Source of the DNA: Oscillospiraceae bacterium
GTDB lineage: Bacteria > Bacillota > Clostridia > Oscillospirales > Ruminococcaceae
Assembly (NCBI GenBank): GCA_017424665.1
Contig: JAFOYK010000011.1
Span: forward strand, 1 to 7,355
Direction: 5' to 3'
Length of the DNA: 7,355 nucleotides
The position numbers and the translations under genes were made by a program. The stretch's first letter is position 1. Every line of letters starts with the position of its first letter. Shown piece after piece: positions 1 through 5,955 of the stretch. A model generated the notes under the pieces. It saw only the letters and a program-made list of their open reading frames with translations. It did no database searches and had not been told where the DNA came from.

Positions 1-300
1 AAATCTTTCCACAGGCTTTTCCAAAACGCTGTAAAGATGTTTTCCACCTTCCTCAAGAAAAAATCCCGTTCCTTCGGAAACAAAAGCTTTATAGCTGTAA
101 AAAGCCGCATCGTCGCCTTTTGCAGGCTCTATGGAATCATAAACGGGTTCGGCGATAATTTCTTCGCCTTTTACAAGACCGAATTTGCCTTCATCGGATT
201 TAAAAATTTCAATTTCTTCCTCTTTGCTCTGCGGTTCTTCCTGAACACCGCAGGAACAAAGCATAAGCAACGCCAAAATCAATGCAAACAGTTTTTTCAT
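1..300 (-). CDS. Partial lipoprotein with WG-repeat-like segment (C-terminus beyond window)
   Basis: The frame is open from the ATG at 300-298 to the left edge (100 codons seen, no stop), so the gene is truncated by the window. The N-terminus is a lipoprotein signal peptide: Lys2-Lys3, a hydrophobic run at residues 4-14, then L-C-S-C with the lipidated Cys most likely Cys17. An acidic linker (residues 21-31) follows. Residues 38-60 (GKFGLVKGEEIIAEPVYDSI and beyond) resemble a WG (KWG) repeat, which usually occurs in tandem, so more copies may lie outside the window. The product is predicted to be anchored on the outer face of the cytoplasmic membrane; its function is unknown. The start is supported by GGGGGTG at 313-307, six bases upstream. 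It lies 23 bp downstream of the other lipoprotein gene and is probably cotranscribed with it. The WG assignment is from pattern only. Confidence 0.8.
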   Translation of the reverse strand, partial: MKKLFALILALLMLCSCGVQEEPQSKEEEIEIFKSDEGKFGLVKGEEIIAEPVYDSIEPAKGDDAAFYSYKAFVSEGTGFFLEEGGKHLYSVLEKPVERF

Positions 301-309
301 AGAAAGCAC
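248..309 (-). repeat. Leader repeat copy A (RBS plus signal peptide)
   Basis: The end of the ribosome binding site and the signal-peptide codons of the left lipoprotein gene match those of its neighbour (copy B, 679-746). By hand, 54 of 62 aligned bases are identical. Similarity stops right after the lipobox Cys/Gly codons. Confidence 0.7.
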
Positions 310-323
310 CCCCAAAAAACTTT

Positions 324-737
324 TTATATCATAAATTCAATTTCTTTCCACCAGTTTCCGTTATAACCTATTTCATAATCAAATCCACCCAAAGTCATTC
401 GATATTCTCCTTCCGGAAGTTTTCCAAAAAGTTTTTCCACGTCAAACACCCATTCGGTTTCCTGCCCTGGCAAAACAGCATATTCGAGCTTGTAATCGCA
501 AAAACGTATATAACCTACACATGTTTCTTTTCCTTTTTCTGTTTTGTAAAGACTTGCTCCGTCAATTATCTCTAATCTGTTTTCTCCAAGGTTTTTTACT
601 GAAACAACAACGGTGCTTTCCGAAGCGCTTTTCAGCGACATTTCAAGCGGAAGAAGCTCCATGCTTGTTTCACCATCTCCGCAGGAACAGAGCAAAAGCA
701 AAAGCAAAGCCAAAATCAAAACCAAAAGTTTTTTCAC
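324..737 (-). CDS. Small lipoprotein with Ig-like (Big_14-type) domain
   Basis: A 137-residue protein. I place the start at the GTG at 737-735, because GGGAGGTG (751-744) sits six bases upstream; the GTG at 746 lies inside that ribosome binding site and cannot be the start. The signal peptide is M-K-K plus a Leu-rich core to residue 16, then L-C-S-C with the likely lipidated Cys19. The mature part has the layout of the small Ig-like domains found in Firmicutes lipoproteins (Big_14 type): VSVKNLGENRLEI near residues 46-58, an aromatic mid-strand, VLPGQETEWVFDVEKLFGKL, then PEGEYRM toward the C-terminus. It is predicted to sit on the outer membrane face, with role unknown. Its promoter is likely at 762-790. 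The family assignment is inferred from motif spacing, not a search. Confidence 0.8.
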   Translation of the reverse strand: MKKLLVLILALLLLLLCSCGDGETSMELLPLEMSLKSASESTVVVSVKNLGENRLEIIDGASLYKTEKGKETCVGYIRFCDYKLEYAVLPGQETEWVFDVEKLFGKLPEGEYRMTLGGFDYEIGYNGNWWKEIEFMI

Positions 738-746
738 AGAAAACAC
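679..746 (-). repeat. Leader repeat copy B (RBS plus signal peptide)
   Basis: This is the second copy of the leader block at 248-309. It differs by a few substitutions and by six extra bases that add two Leu codons in the hydrophobic core. The mature protein sequences downstream of the two copies show no obvious similarity. Confidence 0.7.
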
Positions 747-761
747 CTCCCTTATAAATAT

Positions 762-790
762 AGTGTATAACTATTGCGGTTTTGTTGCAA
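762..790 (-). promoter_or_regulatory. Sigma-A promoter for the lipoprotein pair
   Basis: On the minus strand, TTGCAA (790-785) is separated by exactly 17 bases from TACACT (767-762), with the ribosome binding site at 751-744 just downstream. The -10 box keeps the key TA...T positions. It lies between the terminator of the upstream operon and the first lipoprotein gene, where a promoter is expected. An overlapping alternative -10 (TATATT-like) is possible. Confidence 0.55.
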
Positions 791-813
791 TAATCAAACA
801 AAAATTTTCCAAC

Positions 814-843
814 AAAAAAGGAGAACCCAAGGGTTCTCCTTTT
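814..843 (-). terminator. Intrinsic terminator after the aminopeptidase gene
   Basis: A nine-pair stem GGAGAACCC/GGGTTCTCC (820-828 with 831-839) is extended by A:T pairs and followed on the minus strand by six T residues (819-814). It begins about seven bases after the TAA stop at 853-851, so it closes the DUF951-to-aminopeptidase operon. The plus-strand side also ends in a T run, but no plus-strand gene feeds into it. Confidence 0.9.
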
Positions 844-850
844 AAACCGA

Positions 851-2257
851 TTATTTTGCGTTATAGAAAGCTTCGGAAGCTTTGTGCATCATATAGATAT
901 CGATCTTGGTTGCGATTTCCATGGGTGCATGCATGGAAAGAAGCGGAACGCCAACGTCGATGGTGTCTACCTGGAGGCGGGAAATGAATTTTGCAACGGT
1001 GCCGCCGCCGCCTTCGTTAACTTTGCCGAGTTCGCCGGTCTGCCAGACAACGTTTGCGTTATCGAAGATGTCGCGAACTTCTGCGCAGAATTCTGCGGGG
1101 CAGTCGTTGGTGGAATATTTACCGCCGGAACCGGTGTATTTGGTAACAACGATTCCGTAGTTGAGGTATGCTGCGTTCATTTTTTCGTGAACCTGGGGGA
1201 AGGTGGGGTCAACAGCTGCGTTAACGTCTGCGGAAATGCATTTGCTGTGTTCAAGAATGGTGTGTCCTGCAACGCCATAGGGGCGGCCGAGGTCTTCAGC
1301 GAAATATGCAAGCATTTTGCTGTTCATACCGGTAGGGCCGTCGGAACCGGTTTCTTCTTTATCTGCGAAGCATGCAACAGCGGTGTATTCCGGGTCTGCT
1401 GCAAGGATACCGGTAAGTTCGCCGTATGCGCAAACTCTGTCGTCGTGGCCGTAAGCGCCGATAAGGCCGCGGTCAAAACCGATGTCTCTTGCTTTGCCTG
1501 CGGGAACGATGGTAAGTTCTGCGCTCTGGAAATCTTCTTCGACGATTCCGTATTTTTCAAAGAGGATGGAAGCGATGTTGAGTTTAACTTTTTCGCTTAC
1601 TTCGTCATCACGGAAAGGCATGGAACCGACAAGGATGTTGAGTTCTTCGCCTTTGATTCCGTCGCCGAGTTTTCTGTCCATCTGTTCTTTTGCAAGGTGA
1701 GGAAGAAGGTCGGAAACACAGAAAACGGGTTCGTCATCTTTTTCGCCAACGGTTACGGTAACGGAAGTGCCGTCTTTTCTGATTATAACGCCATGGAGAG
1801 CAAGAGGAATTGCGGTCCACTGATATCTTTTGATTCCGCCGTAATAGTGGGTTTTAAAGAGAGCAAGTTCCTGATCTTCATAAAGGGGGTTGGGTTTAAG
1901 GTCAAGGCGGGGAGAATCGATGTGAGCGGCTGCGATGTGCATACCTTCCTCGATGGGTTTTCTGCCGATTTTTGCGAAGAGGAAAGCTTTGTTGCGGTTG
2001 TTAAGATAAACTTTGTCGCCGGCAACATATTTTTTACCTGCTTCGAAAGGAACAAATCCTTCTTTTTCAAGAACCGGAATTACCCAATCGACAAATTCAC
2101 GTTCGGTTTTGCAGGTGCTGATGAATTCTTTGTAAGGTTCGCAATAATCAAAAGCGGCTTTGATCTCCTCTTCGGAAAGAGTGGAACCTGCGTTTTTGGG
2201 GCTTCTGAAAAGTTTTTCTTTAAGAAGCTGGCCTGCGGATTTTTCTTTTTCGCTCAT
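851..2257 (-). CDS. M18 family zinc aminopeptidase
   Basis: A 468-residue cytosolic metallo-aminopeptidase of the M18 family (relatives: yeast aminopeptidase I, human aspartyl aminopeptidase). These enzymes remove N-terminal residues from peptides using a two-metal centre. The expected ligand motifs are present in order: AAHIDSPRLD (His112), GHDDR (Asp272, Asp273), DKEETGSDG (Glu301, Glu302), the SADVNAAVDP region (Asp344) and SMHAPME (His443). Length fits the family and there is no signal peptide. The ATG at 2257 has GGAG at 2268-2265, seven bases upstream. It is the last gene of the minus-strand operon, 47 bp after the lytic transglycosylase, and ends at a strong terminator. A weak candidate promoter precedes it. 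It likely serves peptide recycling; substrate preference cannot be read from sequence. A long plus-strand frame over the whole gene is a composition shadow. Confidence 0.95.
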   Translation of the reverse strand: MSEKEKSAGQLLKEKLFRSPKNAGSTLSEEEIKAAFDYCEPYKEFISTCKTEREFVDWVIPVLEKEGFVPFEAGKKYVAGDKVYLNNRNKAFLFAKIGRKPIEEGMHIAAAHIDSPRLDLKPNPLYEDQELALFKTHYYGGIKRYQWTAIPLALHGVIIRKDGTSVTVTVGEKDDEPVFCVSDLLPHLAKEQMDRKLGDGIKGEELNILVGSMPFRDDEVSEKVKLNIASILFEKYGIVEEDFQSAELTIVPAGKARDIGFDRGLIGAYGHDDRVCAYGELTGILAADPEYTAVACFADKEETGSDGPTGMNSKMLAYFAEDLGRPYGVAGHTILEHSKCISADVNAAVDPTFPQVHEKMNAAYLNYGIVVTKYTGSGGKYSTNDCPAEFCAEVRDIFDNANVVWQTGELGKVNEGGGGTVAKFISRLQVDTIDVGVPLLSMHAPMEIATKIDIYMMHKASEAFYNAK

Positions 2258-2282
2258 GTTATTTCTCCTTTTCTATGTAAGA

Positions 2283-2312
2283 TTTTTATTGGTTTATTTA
2301 AAAATCAGTCAA
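2283..2312 (-). promoter_or_regulatory. Weak candidate promoter for the aminopeptidase gene
   Basis: TTGACT (2312-2307, overlapping the end of the transglycosylase gene) is followed after 18 bases by TAAAAA (2288-2283). The -35 box is close to consensus but the -10 box is poor. It could give the aminopeptidase independent expression; it may also be chance in an AT-rich gap. Confidence 0.25.
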
Positions 2313-2877
2313 AACCGTAGATTCTTTGATAATCTTCGCGGTATTTGCTGACTTTTTCACGGTAATTTGAAGTTTCCTCGTAAGGAATTTTATCAAGAGT
2401 TTTTCCGTCAAGGGAATATTCCGGATTTTCGAGCCATTTTTTAACGGCGTTCGGGCCGGCGTTATAAGCGGCATAAACCGTTTCCCATTCACCGAAAAGA
2501 CCGTGAAGATAGGAAAGAAGCCATACGCCGTAATCAACGTTTACCTCCGGGGTGTAAAAATCACCCCAGGTTGCTCCGGTTTCGCCGCGATAATAATCCA
2601 TCCATTCATAGGATTCTTTGGTTATCTGCATAAGCCCGCGGGCGCCGACCCAGCTTTCCGCTTCCGGATCAAAATTGCTTTCGGTGCGGATCACCGCATA
2701 AACAATGGAAAGCGGAACATCATATTCCACCGCTTTTTCTTCAACAATCTCGCTGTAATCGGTCGGGTATGCCCAATGCTCAAGGAGCTTTGCGCTTTTG
2801 TTCATCATTGCCCCCGCAAAGACGAGAAAGCCGACTATCAAAAGCCCGAGAATCGCATTTCTTATAACTTTTCCCAA
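2305..2877 (-). CDS. Membrane-anchored lytic transglycosylase (SLT domain)
   Basis: A 190-residue protein with one N-terminal membrane segment (about residues 8-25, after a short basic start) and an SLT goose-lysozyme-like catalytic domain (about 40-185). Family motifs are clear: AVIRTESNFDP with catalytic Glu66, GARGLMQI (78-85), AAYNAGP (136-142) and NYREKV (171-176). It should cleave the MurNAc-GlcNAc bond of peptidoglycan outside the membrane, forming 1,6-anhydro ends. The start is a TTG at 2877-2875, supported by GGAGG at 2889-2885 with a seven-base spacer; the next ATG would cut off the membrane anchor. It follows coaE by about 21 bp, a neighbour pairing that is common in Clostridia. 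It is probably cotranscribed with coaE and tsaC. A specialised role, for example in sporulation or division, cannot be inferred. Confidence 0.93.
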   Translation of the reverse strand: MGKVIRNAILGLLIVGFLVFAGAMMNKSAKLLEHWAYPTDYSEIVEEKAVEYDVPLSIVYAVIRTESNFDPEAESWVGARGLMQITKESYEWMDYYRGETGATWGDFYTPEVNVDYGVWLLSYLHGLFGEWETVYAAYNAGPNAVKKWLENPEYSLDGKTLDKIPYEETSNYREKVSKYREDYQRIYGFD

Positions 2878-2898
2878 TATTTTTCCTCCGAAAAAGTT

Positions 2899-3501
2899 TT
2901 AATTTTTGTTAAGCATATTTTTGAGCACGGAATTTACGTTTCGTTCAAGTTCTGCGGGTGTGCTGTCGTTTCTTATCACATAATCGGAGTTTTCGGTATA
3001 AAACTCTTCCGGTTTCTGGGCCAAAACGCGTCTTTCGGCATCCGCTTTTGTAATTCCGTCGCGTTTGATAATACGTGTTATTCTGGTTTCTTCTTCCGCA
3101 ACGACGGAAATGAGCACGTCGCACATCTTTCCGCAGCCGCTTTCGATAACCGTTGCACCGTCTATTATAACGGTTTCGGCACCTTTTGAAATATATCCGA
3201 GCACTTCGTGCTCAATTGCTTTCAAAATATACGGAAATATGATTTTATTGAGTGCCGCAAGCTCTTTCGGGTCGGAAAACACTCTTCTTCCAAGGGCTTT
3301 GCGGTTGATTTTACCTTTTTCGTTGAGCACAAGGCAGGAAAAACGGCTTACAATATCATAGATGCAGTCAAGGTTGTTGTCAGTAATATCATGCGCTACG
3401 GAATCCGCATCGATTACGGCGGCGCCTTTTTCTTTAAAAATATCTCTGACTGTACTTTTTCCCGCGCCGGTCTGGCCGGTCAAACCTATGATGTTAGCCA
3501 T
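2899..3501 (-). CDS. coaE: Dephospho-CoA kinase
   Basis: A 200-residue cytosolic kinase for the last step of coenzyme A synthesis, phosphorylation of the ribose 3'-OH of dephospho-CoA. It has a Walker A loop GQTGAGKST (residues 9-17), the substrate-side IDADSVAH motif (30-37), a second motif around IDGATVIESG, the lid region with several Arg residues (RITRIIKRDGITKADAERRV), and the C-terminal YVIRNDST segment. The usual D-x-PLL-x-E motif reads D-GATVI-E, a divergence I believe also occurs in clostridial homologues. I choose the ATG at 3501, because AAGGAAGTG ends six bases upstream; the in-frame GTG at 3510 lies inside that ribosome binding site. The gene is 27 bp downstream of tsaC and directly upstream of the SLT gene. 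Confidence 0.93.
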   Translation of the reverse strand: MANIIGLTGQTGAGKSTVRDIFKEKGAAVIDADSVAHDITDNNLDCIYDIVSRFSCLVLNEKGKINRKALGRRVFSDPKELAALNKIIFPYILKAIEHEVLGYISKGAETVIIDGATVIESGCGKMCDVLISVVAEEETRITRIIKRDGITKADAERRVLAQKPEEFYTENSDYVIRNDSTPAELERNVNSVLKNMLNKN

Positions 3502-3528
3502 TTCTGTCACTTCCTTTTTATGTCGTGC

Positions 3529-4548
3529 TCAAAGTTCGATTACGTCAAAACCAGCCGCTCTTATAAGGCGGTTATATACCGCAAGGCCGATTCCGCTGAC
3601 TTTAGGAGAATGGGCAAAAACCCTTTCCGCCCCGCTTTCATCAATTATGCGGAGGGCTTCGAAGATATGTTCCGCCTGTTCGGCATCGGAAAATTCCGAA
3701 CCGTAGCAAACGGTGCTCACGGAAAGTTTTTCTGCTTCTTCATCGAAGCAAAGGGCAAAAACGCCTTCGTCCGCGTGCTCATTCACAAAATTTATGTAAT
3801 CTTCCGAACTTGCTTTGACAAGGGTAACCTGTGCCTTGGGGGCATAGTGCTTATATTTCATTCCCGGAGAAAGGACTTTTTCGCCTTCCTCAAGTTTTTC
3901 GAGCACCGCATGGGAAATTTCAACTTCGCCGATGGTTTCGCGAAGTTCTTCAAGGGTTACGAAACCCGGGCGAAGAAGCACCGGTTTTTCTCCCGCAAAG
4001 GAAATTATGGTGGATTCAACGCCGACGGAAGAAGCGCCGCCGTCAATTATGGCATCAACTCTTCCCATAAGGTCGTGGACGCAATGTTCAAAACTTGTGG
4101 GGCTGGGGCTTCCGGAAAGGTTTGCGGAAGGCGCCGCAAGGGGAAGACCCGCTTTTTCAATTATTTCTCTTGCAACGGGGTGCGCCGGAAAACGGACAGC
4201 AACGGAAGGAAGATTTGCGCTTGTTACGTCCGGAATCTTTTCGCTTTTTTTCATGATCATGGTCAAAGGACCCGGCCAGAATTTTTCCGCAAGAAGTTTC
4301 GCTTTTTCCGGAAATTCCGAAACGATATCTTTGAGCATATCAAGGCTGGAGATATGGACTATCAAAGGGTTGTCGCCGGGGCGGCCCTTTGCCTTGAAAA
4401 TATTGGAACAGGCTTCTTCGTCAAAGGCATTTGCCGCAAGACCATAGACCGTTTCGGTCGGAATTGCAACAAGGCCGCCGTTTTTAAGAATGTTCGCGAC
4501 GGCTTCGACCGAGCCTTCTTTTTTTGCGTCAAAAAGCAAAGTTTCCAT
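3529..4548 (-). CDS. tsaC: L-threonylcarbamoyladenylate synthase (Sua5/YwlC type)
   Basis: A 339-residue enzyme that makes threonylcarbamoyl-AMP from threonine, bicarbonate and ATP, the first step of t6A37 modification of ANN-decoding tRNAs. The N-terminal YrdC/TsaC domain (about 1-205) carries PTETVYGLAANA (30-41), KAKGRPGDNPLIVHI (52-66), WPGPLT (91-96), VAVRFPAHP, APSANLSGSPSPT (139-151), GVESTI and LLRPG. The linker SPGMKYKHYAP (227-237) and a C-terminal Sua5 domain follow, so it is the long two-domain form like B. subtilis YwlC, not short TsaC. The ATG at 4548 starts right where family homology starts. Its only Shine-Dalgarno-like sequence (GAGG in the prfA end) is about 15 bases away, so translation is probably coupled to prfA, whose stop is 10 bp upstream. 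An upstream ATG at 4596 would add a non-conserved basic extension. Confidence 0.94.
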   Translation of the reverse strand: METLLFDAKKEGSVEAVANILKNGGLVAIPTETVYGLAANAFDEEACSNIFKAKGRPGDNPLIVHISSLDMLKDIVSEFPEKAKLLAEKFWPGPLTMIMKKSEKIPDVTSANLPSVAVRFPAHPVAREIIEKAGLPLAAPSANLSGSPSPTSFEHCVHDLMGRVDAIIDGGASSVGVESTIISFAGEKPVLLRPGFVTLEELRETIGEVEISHAVLEKLEEGEKVLSPGMKYKHYAPKAQVTLVKASSEDYINFVNEHADEGVFALCFDEEAEKLSVSTVCYGSEFSDAEQAEHIFEALRIIDESGAERVFAHSPKVSGIGLAVYNRLIRAAGFDVIEL

Positions 4549-4558
4549 CAGTTTTGTT

Positions 4559-5629
4559 TCAATCCTCTTCTCCGCGGAGTTTTTCCGCCTGGTCATGCGC
4601 CCTTAAAGGGTCGATAAGTTCATCAAGTCCGCCGTTCATAACGGAATCGATTTTATAAAGCGTAAGGCCGATTCTGTGGTCGGTGACCCTTCCCTGGGGG
4701 AAGTTATATGTTCGGATGCGTTCGCTTCTGTCGCCGCTTCCGACCTGGGCTTTTCTGTCCGCGGCGCGGCTTTCGTCAGCGGCACGCTGTTTTTGTTCAT
4801 AAAGGCGGCTTCTTAAAACTTTCATAGCCTTATCTTTGTTTTTATACTGGCTTCGTTCGTCCTGACATTCAACGACCATTCCTGTAGGGATATGGGTGAT
4901 TCGTATAGCGGAGCTTGTTTTATTGATATGCTGGCCGCCGGCGCCGCTTGAACGGAAAGTATCGATTTTAAGGTCGTTGGGGTCAATTTCGATTTCGACG
5001 TTTTCGGCTTCCGGAAGAACCGCAACAGTTACGGCGGAAGTCTGGATCTTGCCCTGGGAATCCGTTACGGGAACGCGCTGGACACGGTGGGTTCCGCTTT
5101 CGAAACGGAACCTTCCGAAAACGCCTTCGCCTTCAACGGAATAGGAAATTTCTTTATATCCGCCAAGTTCGGTTGCGTTTGCGTAAATAACTTCGGTTTT
5201 CCAGCCTTTGGAATCCGCATACATGGAATAGGTGCGGTAAAGATCCGCCGCAAAAAGCGCCGCTTCTTCGCCGCCGGTTCCGCTTCTGATTTCCATGATT
5301 ACGGAACGGTCTTCATCCGGGTCTTTTGGAATAAGCAAAATTTTAAGTTCTTCCTCACAGGATTCCATAAGGTTTTTGCTTTCTTCAAGCTGTTCCTTTG
5401 CCATATCGCGAAGTTCGCGGTCGCTTTCTTCGGAAAGAATTTCTTCCGCTTCGGCAAAATGCGCTTTTGCTTCCTTATATTCGCGATATTTAAGGGCGAC
5501 GGGTTCAAGTTCCCTTTGTTCTTTAAGAAGCTTTGTATAAAGTTCGTTATCGTTTATAACTTCCGGTTCATAAAGCCGAAGGGAATTCTGTCGAAAGCGC
5601 CTTTCGATATCTTCAAGCTTATCAAACAT
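4559..5629 (-). CDS. prfA: Peptide chain release factor 1 (RF1)
   Basis: A 356-residue class I release factor that recognises UAA and UAG and triggers peptide release in the ribosome. The stop-recognition tripeptide is P-V-T (187-189, in [20 protein letters not shown]), a P-x-T form typical of RF1 rather than the SPF of RF2. The peptidyl-tRNA hydrolysis motif GGQ is at 231-233, in [20 protein letters not shown]. The N-terminal helical domain spans about 1-100, and length matches the family. GGAGGG (5640-5635) with a five-base spacer supports the ATG at 5629. The start overlaps the end of the DUF951 gene by 8 bp, suggesting translational coupling. The GGQ glutamine is normally methylated by PrmC, whose gene often neighbours prfA but is not here. 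Confidence 0.97.
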   Translation of the reverse strand: MFDKLEDIERRFRQNSLRLYEPEVINDNELYTKLLKEQRELEPVALKYREYKEAKAHFAEAEEILSEESDRELRDMAKEQLEESKNLMESCEEELKILLIPKDPDEDRSVIMEIRSGTGGEEAALFAADLYRTYSMYADSKGWKTEVIYANATELGGYKEISYSVEGEGVFGRFRFESGTHRVQRVPVTDSQGKIQTSAVTVAVLPEAENVEIEIDPNDLKIDTFRSSGAGGQHINKTSSAIRITHIPTGMVVECQDERSQYKNKDKAMKVLRSRLYEQKQRAADESRAADRKAQVGSGDRSERIRTYNFPQGRVTDHRIGLTLYKIDSVMNGGLDELIDPLRAHDQAEKLRGEED

Positions 5630-5813
5630 CGGCGCCCTCCCGGATTATTTGTTTTATGTTTTTTTCCGCTTTGCTTCTGGGAACTTCCACCTCGTGGCCG
5701 CATTTTTCACAGCGGAGTTTAAAATCCATTCCGGAGCGCAGAACAACAAACCTTGCGCCGCCGCAGGGATGGTTTTTCTTCATCAAAAGAATATCTCCGA
5801 TTTTGACATCCAT
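5622..5813 (-). CDS. DUF951 family small protein
   Basis: A 63-residue cytosolic protein with the DUF951 pattern: [14 protein letters not shown] near the start, a central R-x-G-x-D-F-K-L-R-C segment, CEKCGH, then VPRSKAEK. Cys17, Cys35 and Cys38, with nearby His15 and His40, could form a zinc-ribbon-like site; this is inferred from spacing. The family is widespread in Firmicutes and has no assigned function that I know. AAGGAG (5827-5822) with an eight-base spacer supports the ATG at 5813. It is the first gene of the operon, behind a good promoter, and its last codons carry the ribosome binding site and ATG of prfA. The operon position hints at a translation-linked or general housekeeping role, but nothing stronger. 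Confidence 0.9.
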   Translation of the reverse strand: MDVKIGDILLMKKNHPCGGARFVVLRSGMDFKLRCEKCGHEVEVPRSKAEKNIKQIIREGADV

Positions 5814-5853
5814 ATAAGTCGCTCCTTTCAGGATAACATTTTCCTAATTTATT

Positions 5854-5882
5854 AATATAACATAATAAGGCGGATTTTGCAA
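5854..5882 (-). promoter_or_regulatory. Main promoter of the DUF951-prfA-tsaC-coaE operon
   Basis: On the minus strand, TTGCAA (5882-5877) and TATATT (5859-5854) are separated by exactly 17 bases, about 40 bases upstream of the DUF951 start. This is the best promoter visible on this strand and the only clear one ahead of the five packed genes. Confidence 0.7.
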
Positions 5883-5895
5883 CCGCGGTGAAATG

Positions 5896-5924
5896 TTGCC
5901 AAATCAACAAAAAAATGGTATGAT
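5896..5924 (+). promoter_or_regulatory. Promoter of the acetyltransferase gene
   Basis: TTGCCA (5896-5901), a 17-base spacer and TATGAT (5919-5924) lie 31 bases before the GNAT ATG. It is divergent from the operon promoter at 5854-5882, with only 13 bp between the two -35 boxes, so the two polymerases may compete or share a regulator. Confidence 0.7.
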
Positions 5925-5955
5925 GATTTTGTTTTTGCGGAAGGAGGGTTTAAAA

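Noticed and set aside
884..2320. A 478-codon plus-strand open frame covering the aminopeptidase gene.
   Set aside because: It lies antisense to a gene with complete M18 active-site motifs, shows no recognisable domain, has an odd Phe/Cys/Val-rich composition, and is explained by codon bias of the real gene.
4549..4596. Longer tsaC starting at the ATG at 4596, overlapping prfA.
   Set aside because: The extra residues ([16 protein letters not shown]) are not like family N-termini; METLLFDAKK at 4548 fits better. The weak Shine-Dalgarno match for 4548 leaves slight doubt.
3208..4617. A 469-codon plus-strand open frame across coaE and tsaC.
   Set aside because: It runs antisense to two well-recognised genes, crosses their boundary, and is rich in Phe, Lys and Arg with no family motif, as expected for a shadow frame.
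5893..5955. Upstream extension of the acetyltransferase frame to an ATG at 5893.
   Set aside because: It would cover the promoter, including the -10 box, and has no ribosome binding site, whereas the ATG at 5956 has a strong one at the right distance.
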